From Aminipila butyrica (lineage in GTDB: Bacteria; Bacillota; Clostridia; Peptostreptococcales; Anaerovoracaceae): a stretch of DNA of 64,000 nt. Below the pieces are notes generated by a model. The model was given only the letters and a program-made list of their open reading frames with translations, made no database searches and was not told the origin of the DNA. The translations under genes and the position numbers were made by a program. Numbering within the stretch: the stretch's first letter is position 1; each line of letters opens with the position of its first letter. The DNA is taken from contig NZ_CP048649.1 in the NCBI RefSeq assembly GCF_010669305.1, positions 1,488,001 to 1,552,000 of the forward strand, read 5' to 3'. Of the stretch, positions 52,300 through 61,255 are shown one piece after another.

Positions 52300-53303
52300 T
52301 TAAAGAAGCGATTATTAAACTGGCAGGAAACGAAAACTTAGATTATGAAACAGCCAGACTGGTGATGGATGAAATCATGAGCGGACAGGCCAGTGATGTG
52401 CAGAAAAGTGCTTACCTGACGGCCATGAGCCTGAAAGGCGAAACCATTGCGGAAATCTCCGCTTCCGCAGAGGGTATGCGCAAGCACTGCTTGAAGCTGC
52501 CTCACCACTTGAATGTGCTGGAGATTGTAGGTACTGGCGGAGACGGCTCCAATTCCTTTAATATTTCCACCACTTCGGCCTTGGTCATTTCAGCGGCAGG
52601 GGTACCAGTGGCTAAACATGGAAACCGGGCAGCCTCCAGCAAATGCGGAGCGGCAGATGTGCTGGAAGCCTTGGGGGTGAATATCACCCTGCCGCCAGAA
52701 CAGAGTGCAGAGCTCCTCCAGACCATAGGTATCTGCTTTCTCTTCGCCCAGACCTACCACAGGGCTATGAAGCATGTGGCTGCCGTGCGAAAGGAATTGG
52801 GCATTAAGACGGTCTTTAATATTTTAGGGCCTCTTGCCAACCCGGCAGAGGCTAAGATGCAGCTTCTGGGTGTTTACGACAAAGCCTTAGTAGCACCTAT
52901 GGCCGAGGTACTGATTCATCTAGGGGTGAATCGGGGGATGGTCGTATACGGCATGGATGGTCTGGATGAAATCTCCATGAGTGACGCTACCGCCGTCTGC
53001 GAAATTCGGGACGGCAGACTGGACTTCTATGAAATATCGCCAGAAATCTTTGGATTGAAACGCTGTGATAAATCCCAGTTGGTGGGAGGCAGTCCGCAGG
53101 AGAATGCGGCTATCACCAGAAGTATCCTTCAAGGAGAGAAAGGCCCCAGACGGGATGCGGTGGTGCTGAATTCGGGAGCAGCTCTGTATATTGCTGAAAA
53201 AGCCGCTTCTATCCAGGCGGGGATTGGGCTGGCAGAGCAAGCCTTGGACAGCGGTAAGGCACTGGAGCAGCTAAACCGATTTGTTGAGCTATCCAATAGG
53301 TAG
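52296..53303 (+). CDS. trpD: Anthranilate phosphoribosyltransferase
   Basis: Second step of the pathway: anthranilate plus PRPP to phosphoribosyl-anthranilate. The 335 aa protein contains the phosphate-binding VGTGGDGSNSFNISTTSALV and KHGNRAASSKCGAADVLEALG, and FNILGPLANPA. The ATG overlaps the trpG stop by 4 bp. The length is typical. Confidence 0.97.
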   Translation: MIKEAIIKLAGNENLDYETARLVMDEIMSGQASDVQKSAYLTAMSLKGETIAEISASAEGMRKHCLKLPHHLNVLEIVGTGGDGSNSFNISTTSALVISAAGVPVAKHGNRAASSKCGAADVLEALGVNITLPPEQSAELLQTIGICFLFAQTYHRAMKHVAAVRKELGIKTVFNILGPLANPAEAKMQLLGVYDKALVAPMAEVLIHLGVNRGMVVYGMDGLDEISMSDATAVCEIRDGRLDFYEISPEIFGLKRCDKSQLVGGSPQENAAITRSILQGEKGPRRDAVVLNSGAALYIAEKAASIQAGIGLAEQALDSGKALEQLNRFVELSNR

Positions 53304-53316
53304 AAGGGAGAGACCG

Positions 53317-54096
53317 ATGATATTAGATAAAATCGTAGCGAGCACCAAAAAGCGGATTTCAGGCCAGCAAGAGCGGCAGCCTTTGGCGCAGCTTCGGGAA
53401 AAGGTGCAAAATATGGGAACAGATGGCAACTTTCCTTTTGAACAGGCCTTAAAGAGGGATCAGTTGTCCTTTATCTGCGAAGTAAAAAAGGCATCTCCTT
53501 CCAAAGGGCTGATTTCAGCTGACTTCCCTTATGTTCAAATTGCAGAGGAATATGAGCAGGCAGGGGCGGATGTCATCTCTGTGCTGACAGAGCCGGAATA
53601 CTTCTTAGGCAGCAGTCAATATTTGCAGGAAATCCGCAGGGCGGTGAAGGTGCCTTTGCTGAGAAAGGACTTCATTATTGATCCTTATCAGATTTATGAA
53701 GCCAAGGTGCTGGGAGCCTCGGCGGTGCTGCTGATTTGCGCCATTCTTAGCCGGGAGCAGCTGAGCAGCTACCTCAAGCTAGCAGACAGCCTGGGTTTAT
53801 CTTCCTTGGTGGAAGCCCATACAGAGGAGGAAGTTCAGATGGCTCTTTCAGCAGGGGCGCGGGTCATTGGTGTTAACAACCGAAACTTGACCACCTTTCA
53901 GGTGGATTTCACCACTTGTTTGAAGTTGAGATCTCTGGTTCCTCCAGAGGTGGCTTATGTGGCAGAGAGCGGTATACGGGATGGTGATCAGTTGGCCCAG
54001 CTAAAGAGCTGCGGTGTTCAGGGCGTTCTCATCGGAGAGACGCTGATGCGAAGTTTGGACAAGCAAGCCCTGTTATCAGAATGGAGGAATTTATGA
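53317..54096 (+). CDS. trpC: Indole-3-glycerol-phosphate synthase
   Basis: A TIM barrel of 259 aa that closes the indole ring. It opens ILDKIVASTKKRI, and the catalytic regions FICEVKKASPSKGLI, PLLRKDFIIDPYQIYEA and GVNNRNLTTFQVD are conserved, ending GVQGVLIGETLMRS. It is a monofunctional enzyme. GAAGGGAGAG precedes the ATG at 53317, and the stop overlaps trpF. Confidence 0.97.
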   Translation: MILDKIVASTKKRISGQQERQPLAQLREKVQNMGTDGNFPFEQALKRDQLSFICEVKKASPSKGLISADFPYVQIAEEYEQAGADVISVLTEPEYFLGSSQYLQEIRRAVKVPLLRKDFIIDPYQIYEAKVLGASAVLLICAILSREQLSSYLKLADSLGLSSLVEAHTEEEVQMALSAGARVIGVNNRNLTTFQVDFTTCLKLRSLVPPEVAYVAESGIRDGDQLAQLKSCGVQGVLIGETLMRSLDKQALLSEWRNL

Positions 54097-54692
54097 CCAA
54101 GATTAAAATATGCGGCCTCAGCAAAGGAGAGCACGCAGCATATGTGAACGAAGCCATGGCTGATTACGCAGGCTTCGTCTTTGCCAAAAGCAGGCGGCAG
54201 GTGAGTTTTTCAGAGGCAGCGGTTATCCGCAGGGCTTTGCGCCCCGAGATTGCTGCTGTAGGAGTCTTCGTGGATGAAGAGCCGGAACGGGTATCAGAAG
54301 CTGTTCAGGCTGGGATTATTGACCTGGTGCAGCTTCATGGACAGGAAAATGAAGAGTACCTGCAACAGCTGCGCCGCTTGGTATCGGTTCCGATCATTCA
54401 GGCAGTGAAGGTCAGAAGGCTAAGTGATATAGAGGAAGCTTGCAGCGGAAGTGCCGATTTTCTGTTGCTGGACAGCGGAGCTGGAGGCAGCGGTGAAGTC
54501 TTTGACTGGAATCTGGTGCATACCATCACCAAGCCTTTTTTTCTGGCAGGCGGTATCAATAGCCAGAATGTAGAGCAAGGTATCCGGCTGCTGCGACCCT
54601 ATGGTGTGGATGTGAGCAGTGGCGTGGAAACTACGGGAGAAATGGATCGGAAAAAAGTTTTAGAATTAGTCAGGAGGGTGCGACATGAGTAA
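54093..54692 (+). CDS. trpF: Phosphoribosylanthranilate isomerase
   Basis: Monofunctional TIM barrel of 199 aa. The opening KIKICGLSKGEHA with the catalytic Cys, VGVFVDEEPERV, DLVQLHGQENEEYL and LLLDSGAGGSGEVFDW (catalytic Asp), then FFLAGGINSQNV and GVDVSSGVETTG are all in place. The ATG overlaps the trpC stop, with GGAGGAA before it; trpB overlaps its end by 8 bp. Confidence 0.96.
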   Translation: MTKIKICGLSKGEHAAYVNEAMADYAGFVFAKSRRQVSFSEAAVIRRALRPEIAAVGVFVDEEPERVSEAVQAGIIDLVQLHGQENEEYLQQLRRLVSVPIIQAVKVRRLSDIEEACSGSADFLLLDSGAGGSGEVFDWNLVHTITKPFFLAGGINSQNVEQGIRLLRPYGVDVSSGVETTGEMDRKKVLELVRRVRHE

Positions 54693-55869
54693 AGGCAGAT
54701 ACGGAATACATGGGGGCCAGTATATCCCCGAAACATTGATGAATGAAATCATTCATTTGGAGGAGTGCTATGAGCAGTGTCAGAGAGATGAAGCCTTTAA
54801 CCGGGAGCTGAACAGACTGCTGTCGGAATATGCAGGAAGGCCGTCGGAGCTTTACTTTGCCAAAAAGATGACGGAGGACTTGGGTGGAGCAAAGATCTAT
54901 TTGAAACGAGAGGATATGAATCATACAGGCTCCCACAAAATCAACAATGTGTTGGGACAGGTGCTTCTGGCAAAGAAGATGGGCAAGTCGCGAGTGATTG
55001 CCGAGACTGGCGCAGGACAGCACGGAGTGGCCACGGCCACCGCAGCGGCTCTCTTAGATATGGAATGTGAAATCTTCATGGGCAAGGAAGATACCCAGCG
55101 GCAAGCCTTAAATGTATACCGGATGGAGCTGTTGGGAGCTAAGGTCCATCCGGTGACCACCGGCACGATGACTCTAAAGGATGCTGTAAACGCAGCCATG
55201 AGAGAATGGGCCAGCCGAGTATCAGATACCTTATATGTATTGGGATCGGTTATGGGGCCCCACCCCTTTCCCCTGATGGTGCGTGATTTTCAGAGTATTA
55301 TCGGCAAAGAGGCCCGAGCACAAATATTAGAAGCAGAAGGTCGGCTGCCCGATGCGGTGGTGGCTTGCGTAGGAGGTGGCAGCAATGCCATGGGCTTATT
55401 CTATCGTTTTCTAAAGGATGAACAAGTTCGGTTAATCGGTTGTGAGGCTGCCGGGCTGGGGGTAGAGACAGGCAAACATGCTGCTACTATTGCCAAGGGA
55501 AGTTTGGGCATATTTCACGGCATGAAGTCTTACTTCTGCCAGGATAAATTTGGACAGATCGCACCGGTTTACTCGATTTCCGCTGGGCTGGATTACCCGG
55601 GCATCGGGCCAGAGCATGCTCAGCTTCATGATATGGGGCGGGCAGAATATGTACCGATAACGGATGAGGAGGCGGTAGCGGCTTTTGAATACATCGCCAA
55701 GACGGAGGGCATTATTGCCGCTATCGAAAGTGCCCATGCGGTTGCGTATCTAATGAAGCTGGCTCCACAGATGGGGAAGGAACAGGTAATTATTGCTTGT
55801 TTATCCGGCAGAGGAGACAAGGACGTTGCTGCTATTGCAAAATACAGAGGGGTGAATATCGTTGAGTAG
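54685..55869 (+). CDS. trpB: Tryptophan synthase beta chain
   Basis: PLP enzyme of 394 aa that joins indole and serine. GRYGIHGGQYIPETLM opens the protein, and LKREDMNHTGSHKINNVLGQ contains the PLP-binding K85. ETGAGQHGVATATAAAL and the phosphate-binding CVGGGSNAMGLFY follow. The length matches TrpB1, which works with TrpA. It overlaps trpF by 8 bp and trpA by 8 bp. Confidence 0.97.
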   Translation: MSKGRYGIHGGQYIPETLMNEIIHLEECYEQCQRDEAFNRELNRLLSEYAGRPSELYFAKKMTEDLGGAKIYLKREDMNHTGSHKINNVLGQVLLAKKMGKSRVIAETGAGQHGVATATAAALLDMECEIFMGKEDTQRQALNVYRMELLGAKVHPVTTGTMTLKDAVNAAMREWASRVSDTLYVLGSVMGPHPFPLMVRDFQSIIGKEARAQILEAEGRLPDAVVACVGGGSNAMGLFYRFLKDEQVRLIGCEAAGLGVETGKHAATIAKGSLGIFHGMKSYFCQDKFGQIAPVYSISAGLDYPGIGPEHAQLHDMGRAEYVPITDEEAVAAFEYIAKTEGIIAAIESAHAVAYLMKLAPQMGKEQVIIACLSGRGDKDVAAIAKYRGVNIVE

Positions 55870-56656
55870 AATAAAAGATGTGTTAATAAGAAATGGAAAA
55901 GAGCAAAAGGCTTTGGTGGCATTCTTAACTGCGGGAGATCCTGGCATTGAACAGACAAAGGACTTTATCCGGGAGCTGATACGGGCGGGTGCTGATTTGA
56001 TTGAAATCGGCATTCCTTTTTCCGATCCCATCGCAGAGGGACCGGTCATTCAAAATGCTAACCTCCGGGCTTTAGCAGGTGGGGTTGACACCAACCAAAT
56101 CTTTCAGCTGGCGGCAGAAATCCGCCAGGAAAGTTCGGTACCGCTAGTATTTATGACTTATTTAAACTTGGTATTTCACTATGGGTATGAAGGGTTTTTC
56201 AGCCGCTGCCAGCAGGCGGGGGTGGATGGAATTATTTTGCCAGACCTGCCTTTTGAGGAAAAAAGGGAAGTAGCGGATATTGCGGATAAGTATGGGGTGG
56301 ATGTCATTTCTCTCCTTGCTCCGACTTCGGAAAACCGCATTCGCGTTATTGCAGAAGAAGCCCAGGGTTTTATCTATCTAGTCTCGTCCATGGGTGTTAC
56401 TGGTGTGCGAGAGACTATCGACACGGACCTGGAGAGTTTGTCCACCCTCATTCGGAAACATACCGCTATTCCTTGTTTCATCGGGTTTGGTATCAGCCGG
56501 CCAGAACAGGCGGTAGAAATGGCCGCAATCAGCGACGGCGTAATCGTGGGTAGTGCTATCGTGAAGCTTATTGAGACTCACGGCAATGAGGCGGGGCGCT
56601 ATATTTATGAGTACGTAAGAAGTATGAAAGAAGCTGTTATGAGTGCTCGTCCGTAA
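55862..56656 (+). CDS. trpA: Tryptophan synthase alpha chain
   Basis: A TIM barrel of 264 aa that cleaves indole-3-glycerol phosphate and channels indole to TrpB. ALVAFLTAGDPGIEQT, DLIEIGIPFSDPIAEGPVIQ (catalytic Glu and Asp), GVDGIILPDLPFEE and VSSMGVTGVRE are intact. A TTG start at 55862 overlaps trpB, with GAGGGGTGA before it. It closes the operon, followed by a terminator. Confidence 0.96.
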   Translation: MSRIKDVLIRNGKEQKALVAFLTAGDPGIEQTKDFIRELIRAGADLIEIGIPFSDPIAEGPVIQNANLRALAGGVDTNQIFQLAAEIRQESSVPLVFMTYLNLVFHYGYEGFFSRCQQAGVDGIILPDLPFEEKREVADIADKYGVDVISLLAPTSENRIRVIAEEAQGFIYLVSSMGVTGVRETIDTDLESLSTLIRKHTAIPCFIGFGISRPEQAVEMAAISDGVIVGSAIVKLIETHGNEAGRYIYEYVRSMKEAVMSARP

Positions 56657-56672
56657 AATTCCTGAAAAAAAT

Positions 56673-56741
56673 AAGACCTGAGAGAAAAGAAGACACTTCT
56701 GTAAAAGCTACAGCAAGCCTTTAAAACCTCCCAGGTCTTTT
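56673..56741 (+). terminator. Terminator of the trp operon
   Basis: AAGACCTG (56673-56680) pairs with CAGGTCTT (56732-56739), followed by TTTA, enclosing a smaller hairpin AGAAG/CTTCT near 56689-56699. The wide spacing makes it less certain than the other terminators. It also faces the end of the minus-strand ferritin-like gene. Confidence 0.55.
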
Positions 56742-56749
56742 TAGTTCCT

Positions 56750-57154
56750 TTAGACTCTGCTTAAAAGGTAGAGCAGGGCCAGGGAATTGAGGTTTTTATT
56801 GACCCCGGCACTAAACAAGGAACCTAACAGCAGCGCGTCTCCCAGGCCTCGATTTCGATTGTAGCTGCCCATGTAATTGCGGTAGCGATAGCCCTCTGCC
56901 AGCGACTGATTTTGCAAGCCTTCCCGATAGGAGTGCCGCTGGAGGGAGGTGGTGATGCGGGGGGTATATACGTCACCCGTCATCCCTTGATAGATAACGC
57001 CGAATTCTTCGGCTTGCTGCATTTCGTTGGCAGCCATATCCTGGAGCAGATCTCTGCTGGTCTGGTCTGGCGCCATTTCTGCCAGCTGCCTGTAATAGGC
57101 GCTGTCGGCAACACTTTCATTCATGTACGTTTGGAGGGTTTCCAGTAATGTCAT
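56750..57154 (-). CDS. Ferritin-like (rubrerythrin-like) domain protein
   Basis: A 134 aa protein on the minus strand. Residues 1-55 form the first two helices of a ferritin-like fold, with LQTYMNESVADSAYYRQLAEMA and DLLQDMAANEMQQAEEFGVIYQ. The second helix has E-x-x-Q where di-iron rubrerythrins have E-x-x-H, so metal binding is doubtful. The C-terminal half is Tyr/Asn/Arg-rich, then hydrophobic (LGDALLLGSLFSAG, LNSLALLYLLSRV). Such proteins are often linked to spores or oxidative stress in Clostridia, but there is no direct evidence here. Start has only a weak AGTAGGT site. Confidence 0.75.
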   Translation of the reverse strand: MTLLETLQTYMNESVADSAYYRQLAEMAPDQTSRDLLQDMAANEMQQAEEFGVIYQGMTGDVYTPRITTSLQRHSYREGLQNQSLAEGYRYRNYMGSYNRNRGLGDALLLGSLFSAGVNKNLNSLALLYLLSRV

Positions 57155-57228
57155 ATGTTCGACCTACTTTCTGTCTTAAAATTTTCCCATATACCATTAT
57201 ATGTTTATTTTGTAAATGGGTTATTTAA

Positions 57229-57256
57229 ATTGTAGGTTTTATATTGTAGGTTTTAT
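57229..57256. repeat. Tandem 14 bp repeat, two copies
   Basis: ATTGTAGGTTTTAT occurs twice in direct succession at 57229-57242 and 57243-57256, in the gap between the ferritin-like gene and the MinD-like gene. It could be a regulator site or replication slippage. Confidence 0.6.
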
Positions 57257-57318
57257 GACGAAGCCTTTGCACCACTCGAGCCAAGAAAAAAATATCTTGT
57301 GAAAATAAAATACAAATA

Positions 57319-57347
57319 TTTACATTTAAAGAAAAATATGCTTAAAT
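57319..57347 (+). promoter_or_regulatory. Possible promoter of the MinD-like gene
   Basis: TTTACA (57319-57324) and TTAAAT (57342-57347), 17 bp spacer, in AT-rich DNA about 85 bp before the start codon. Confidence 0.45.
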
Positions 57348-57429
57348 AAAGAAGAATAAGACACGGTCACCAGAAAGAGAAACCATCGGAGAGAAATACC
57401 GGGAGACGGGAGCGAAAGGAGATAGGGCT

Positions 57430-58218
57430 ATGAAGAGAATTTTTGTCAGGGAAGAAGGAGAAGACGAGTATAGGGTGGTAAAGAACCGCTTTAAGATTGG
57501 AGTTACAGGTATGGGTCAAGGGGTAGGCACTAGTCTGGTGGCTACGGCTCTGGCTAAAGAACTGGCTCGAGAAAAGAAAACGTATGTAGCTTATGTGGAA
57601 ATTAACCAAGAGGGGAAAAGCCCCTTGCTTTACGATAGCCTGGGCATCGATAAACGCTTTGCAGGACGCCGTTTTCTGGATTTTTATGAGGAGACTGCTA
57701 AGGGCCACAGTCTGGCGGGGTTGGTTAACCTTGATGAGCGCATTAACTGGGCTCTTTGGATACCAGAAGACGGTTCCAGAAATAAGAGACGGCCTTTAGA
57801 GGTAATTGAGTTGTGCCGACTGATTAATAACATTGCTGGGGATCACATTGTCTGCGACATCAATCCAGACCCAAATCAGGAACAGCTTCTAAGAGAGATG
57901 GACTGTTTGATTTTTGTCATCGACCCCCTTCCTTCCAGACTGATTGGAGAATATGAAAAGTTGTGTCTGATGAAAAAATATCAGCTAAAAGGGCAAAAAG
58001 TCTTCTGGGTGGTAAATAAGTATAACGAAGGCATTAACAAGCGGGAATTTACTGATTTTGTCAAAATCAAACCGTTTTTGAAGATACCCCTTATCCCTCA
58101 GGAGGACCTTTATCTAGCGGAATACAACTGTCGGCTGGCTTATAGCTTGCCTTCGGTAAATGAACGCATAGGAGAGCCAATCCGGCAGCTGCTTCAGCTC
58201 TGTAAAAAAGAATTGTAA
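57430..58218 (+). CDS. MinD/ParA-like protein with lysine-less P-loop, before ftsEX
   Basis: A 262 aa protein with the deviant Walker-type fold of MinD/ParA/CpaE proteins: FKIGVTGMGQGVGTSLVATALAKEL at about residues 21-45, a strand ending in VEINQEG, then HIVCDINPDP and CLIFVIDPLPSRLIGEYEKL. The P-loop has TGMGQGVGTS, where MinD proteins have KGGVGKT: both the signature lysine and the P-loop lysine are missing, so ATP hydrolysis is unlikely. The C-terminus FLKIPLIPQEDLYLAEYNCRLAY recalls the end of MinD-type domains. It has no membrane segment. It lies 142 bp before ftsE, which has its own promoter; a role in controlling FtsEX is inferred. AAAGGAG precedes the ATG. Confidence 0.75.
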   Translation: MKRIFVREEGEDEYRVVKNRFKIGVTGMGQGVGTSLVATALAKELAREKKTYVAYVEINQEGKSPLLYDSLGIDKRFAGRRFLDFYEETAKGHSLAGLVNLDERINWALWIPEDGSRNKRRPLEVIELCRLINNIAGDHIVCDINPDPNQEQLLREMDCLIFVIDPLPSRLIGEYEKLCLMKKYQLKGQKVFWVVNKYNEGINKREFTDFVKIKPFLKIPLIPQEDLYLAEYNCRLAYSLPSVNERIGEPIRQLLQLCKKEL

Positions 58219-58241
58219 TACTTTTGTAATAAAGGTTCCTA

Positions 58242-58270
58242 TTTAAAAAAATTGAATTTTGCGTTATAAT
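58242..58270 (+). promoter_or_regulatory. Promoter of ftsEX
   Basis: TTTAAA (58242-58247) and a perfect TATAAT (58265-58270) with a 17 bp spacer, about 90 bp before the ftsE start. Confidence 0.6.
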
Positions 58271-58360
58271 GAAAAATAGCGTCCTATGTAATTTCATGAA
58301 GAACTTGCAACGGAAAGGACGAATTTGAGAAAAACAGGTACGGGGAGGTTACCCTAGATT

Positions 58361-59101
58361 ATGATAGTTTTTGAAAACGTTACCAAGACCTATAAGACCA
58401 ACATTGGTCTGGATCATGTCAGCGTGAAGATTAACAAAGGGGATTTTGTTTTTCTAGTAGGACCCAGCGGGGCTGGAAAATCTACTTTTATCAAGTTGAT
58501 ATTAAAAGAAATCGATGCAGATTCGGGCAGCATCAAGGTCAACGGGACGGAAATCACCACCTTGTCTAACCGAAAGATTCCAAAGCTTCGGCGGAGCACA
58601 GGTATTGTCTTTCAGGATTTCCGGCTGCTGCCAAAGATGACCGTTTATGAAAATGTAGCCTTTGCTATGGAGATTGTCCACATGAGTTCCAGAGCTATCC
58701 GCCGGCAGGTGCCTCAAGTGCTTAGCCTGGTGGGTATCAGCAATAAGGCGAATAAATATCCAGATGAGCTCTCTGCGGGAGAGCAGCAGCGGGTGGCCAT
58801 TGCCAGAGCCATCGTTAACAATCCTACTGTACTCATCGCCGATGAGCCTACGGGAAATCTGGACCCGGATACCGCCTGGGAGATTATGCGGCTGTTAGAG
58901 CAGATTAACCTGCGGGGAACGACCATTGTCATGGTAACTCACGCCAAAGATATTGTAGACAAAATGGGAAAGCGGGTTATCGTTATTGAAAAAGGTAAAA
59001 TCGTCCGAGATGACGTAGGAGCCTATCTAAAGGAAGAAGACGCCCAAAAGCATAAGCATATGGGCATGTATACAGGAGGTGTATTCGGCCGTCATGTTTA
59101 A
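58361..59101 (+). CDS. ftsE: Cell-division ABC ATPase FtsE
   Basis: ATPase of 246 aa that works with FtsX to gate peptidoglycan hydrolases during growth and division. Walker A is GPSGAGKST (34-42), the Q-loop VFQDFRLLPKMTVYENVAFA, the signature LSAGEQQRVAIARAI and Walker B VLIADEPTGNLD. The last 20 residues, rich in Lys, His and Gly, extend beyond the compact FtsE core. A GGGGAGGT site precedes the ATG. It overlaps ftsX by 8 bp. Confidence 0.96.
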   Translation: MIVFENVTKTYKTNIGLDHVSVKINKGDFVFLVGPSGAGKSTFIKLILKEIDADSGSIKVNGTEITTLSNRKIPKLRRSTGIVFQDFRLLPKMTVYENVAFAMEIVHMSSRAIRRQVPQVLSLVGISNKANKYPDELSAGEQQRVAIARAIVNNPTVLIADEPTGNLDPDTAWEIMRLLEQINLRGTTIVMVTHAKDIVDKMGKRVIVIEKGKIVRDDVGAYLKEEDAQKHKHMGMYTGGVFGRHV

Positions 59102-59987
59102 CAGCATTAGATATACCCTCAAGCAGGCGTTTATACAAGTATTTAGAAATCGAACCATGAGTTTAGCCTCTGTTTTTTCTATAACGGCTATGATGCTCAT
59201 CTTAGGACTGTTTTTCGTCCTCATTGTCAACATCAACATGGCAGCAGAAGCCGCCAAGCAGGAATACGACACGGTGCAGGTCTATCTGCTGAATACCACG
59301 ACCAATGAACAGGCAGAGAGTATGATCTCTGAAGTCAGCGGTATGCGGGGAGTGGCGAAAGCTGTCTATCTGTCTAAGGAAGATGCTTTAGCAGATTGGA
59401 AAGCTGACTGGGGAGAGCAGGCTTATCTGCTGGACTCGCTCAATGGCAACCCTTTACCCAATTCCATTATGGTGACGGTAGATACCCTGGAAGCTTCCGA
59501 TGCGGTGGTAGCTAATCTGAAACAGAAGGATGGCGTAGAAGATGTCAAGTATTATAAAGAAACGGTGGAAAAGCTGGTAAAGATTACGGGGGCCATTCAG
59601 GGAGCTGCGCTAGTAATCATGGTTTTCCTGGTGGTCGTTTCTGTGGTAGTAGTTTCCAACACCATTAAGCTGACTGTTTTAGCCAGAGCGAGAGAAATCC
59701 GCATTATGAAGTATGTAGGTGCCACCAACTGGTTTATCCGAGGACCTTTTCTGTTGGAAGGCATCATTATCGGCGTTGTTTCAGCGGGGATTTCCGCAGG
59801 GGTTGTCGCTTTTGTGTATGGTAAGGTCGTCGATCTTATCGGTCGGGATTTATTCTTGATTTTATCTACACCGATGGTGTCCCAGAGTTTTTTGACCGTA
59901 AACTTGGTATATATTTTTCTGGCCATCGGGGTCAGCATTGGTGCTTGCGGAAGTATCGTTTCCATGAGAAGGTTTTTAGACACATAG
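59094..59987 (+). CDS. ftsX: Cell-division membrane protein FtsX
   Basis: About 297 aa with four predicted helices: one after the N-terminal RTMSLASVFSITAMMLILGLFF, then three near residues 170-290. The large extracytoplasmic domain between helices 1 and 2 is the usual docking site for hydrolase partners. The ATG at 59094 gives a normal N-terminus, although AGGAGG is 14 nt upstream; a GTG at 59079 would lie inside the ribosome binding site. It overlaps ftsE by 8 bp and leads to an M23 hydrolase gene 31 bp downstream, the probable partner. Confidence 0.95.
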   Translation: MFNSIRYTLKQAFIQVFRNRTMSLASVFSITAMMLILGLFFVLIVNINMAAEAAKQEYDTVQVYLLNTTTNEQAESMISEVSGMRGVAKAVYLSKEDALADWKADWGEQAYLLDSLNGNPLPNSIMVTVDTLEASDAVVANLKQKDGVEDVKYYKETVEKLVKITGAIQGAALVIMVFLVVVSVVVVSNTIKLTVLARAREIRIMKYVGATNWFIRGPFLLEGIIIGVVSAGISAGVVAFVYGKVVDLIGRDLFLILSTPMVSQSFLTVNLVYIFLAIGVSIGACGSIVSMRRFLDT

Positions 59988-60018
59988 AAATAGAAGAGAA
60001 AGGAATGTGGGTTTACAT

Positions 60019-61149
60019 ATGAGAAAAATAATATCCTGGACTTTAGTGGCGGTATTGATCTTTTCCTTTGGAACCTTGGGGCTGAGCTATGCGGATAATA
60101 CAGCTCAGAATCAGCTGAGTGACGTGAATGGTCAGCTCAGCGATGTAAAGAGCCAGCTGAAAGAAGGAAAGAAGCTGGAAAATTCCTTAAATAAGGAAAT
60201 TCAAAGTTTGGAAAATAAGATTAAATCTTCTCAAGCGGAGATTGATGCCTTAGGGGGGAACATTGCCGCTACCCAGCAGAAGATTACGGAAGCGTTGGCA
60301 GAGCTGGATGAACTGGAAAAGGACATGGAGGTTCAGAATACCAACTTGAACAGCCGCCTGCGGACTATGTATAAAAATGGTTCTGCCGGATTTATGGACG
60401 TGCTGTTAGGTTCTAACAGCATTACGGATTTGATGACTAATTTGGACCGGGTGCAGCGGATTTATGACAGCGACAAACAACTGATGGAACAGCTCCAGGA
60501 GGAACATAACCTGATTGATGCCCAGAAGAAGAATCTGCTGACGCTGCAAGCCCAACTGGTAGCAGCCAAAGAAGAGGAAGCCCAGAAGAAAGAAGCGCTG
60601 ACGGAGGATCAGTCGGAGGTAACAGACAAGAAGGCACAGGTTGCCAGCGACAATAAGGCGCTGGAAGAGATGGAACAAGCATTTCTGGCTGAGGCCAACC
60701 GGCTGAAAGCGGAGATTTTGGCATCTCAAAGCACGGGCACTACATATCAGGGCGGCAGCATGGCTTGGCCAGCCCCAGGAGTCACCCGGATTACTTCCCC
60801 TTTTGGATATCGAATTCACCCGATTTTGAAGGTAAAAAAGCTTCATACAGGAGTAGACATCGGTGCACCATCGGGGACTACCATCGTGGCGGCTAACGGA
60901 GGTACCGTGATTAAGGCGGGCTGGAACAACAGCTATGGTAACATGGTTATGATTGACCATGGAGGTGGTATCGTCACCCTATATGCCCACAATTCCAGTT
61001 TGAAGGTGAGCACTGGTACCGTGGTTACCAGGGGACAAGCCGTGGCTATATCCGGTTCTACCGGCCAGTCCACTGGTCCGCATCTGCACTTTGAGGTGCG
61101 GGTAAACGGAAACTACGTGGATCCTATGAGCGGCTGGATAGCTAATTAA
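60019..61149 (+). CDS. Secreted coiled-coil murein hydrolase (EnvC/CwlO-type, peptidase M23)
   Basis: A secreted protein of 376 aa. The signal peptide ends near LSYA (about residue 25). A long coiled coil follows (about 30-230), with the hinge RLRTMYKNGSAGFMDVLLGS that is typical of PcsB/CwlO/EnvC partners of FtsX. The M23 domain (about 250-376) is catalytically intact: H276-x-x-x-D280 in HTGVD and H355-L-H357 in PHLHFEV. FtsEX should activate this enzyme in the septum or lateral wall. Unlike EnvC, it appears to be a hydrolase itself. The ATG at 60019 is chosen for the signal peptide; a GTG at 60007 has AAAGGA closer. Confidence 0.93.
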   Translation: MRKIISWTLVAVLIFSFGTLGLSYADNTAQNQLSDVNGQLSDVKSQLKEGKKLENSLNKEIQSLENKIKSSQAEIDALGGNIAATQQKITEALAELDELEKDMEVQNTNLNSRLRTMYKNGSAGFMDVLLGSNSITDLMTNLDRVQRIYDSDKQLMEQLQEEHNLIDAQKKNLLTLQAQLVAAKEEEAQKKEALTEDQSEVTDKKAQVASDNKALEEMEQAFLAEANRLKAEILASQSTGTTYQGGSMAWPAPGVTRITSPFGYRIHPILKVKKLHTGVDIGAPSGTTIVAANGGTVIKAGWNNSYGNMVMIDHGGGIVTLYAHNSSLKVSTGTVVTRGQAVAISGSTGQSTGPHLHFEVRVNGNYVDPMSGWIAN

Positions 61150-61255
61150 CAGAAATAGTATCAGAAAAATATCAGGCAGAGCTTGTCGATGGAAAGAGCT
61201 GGCTTTGTCTGCGGCTTTCGGTCTAAGCCCTTAGAGCGAGCCGGAAGCTTTAGCG

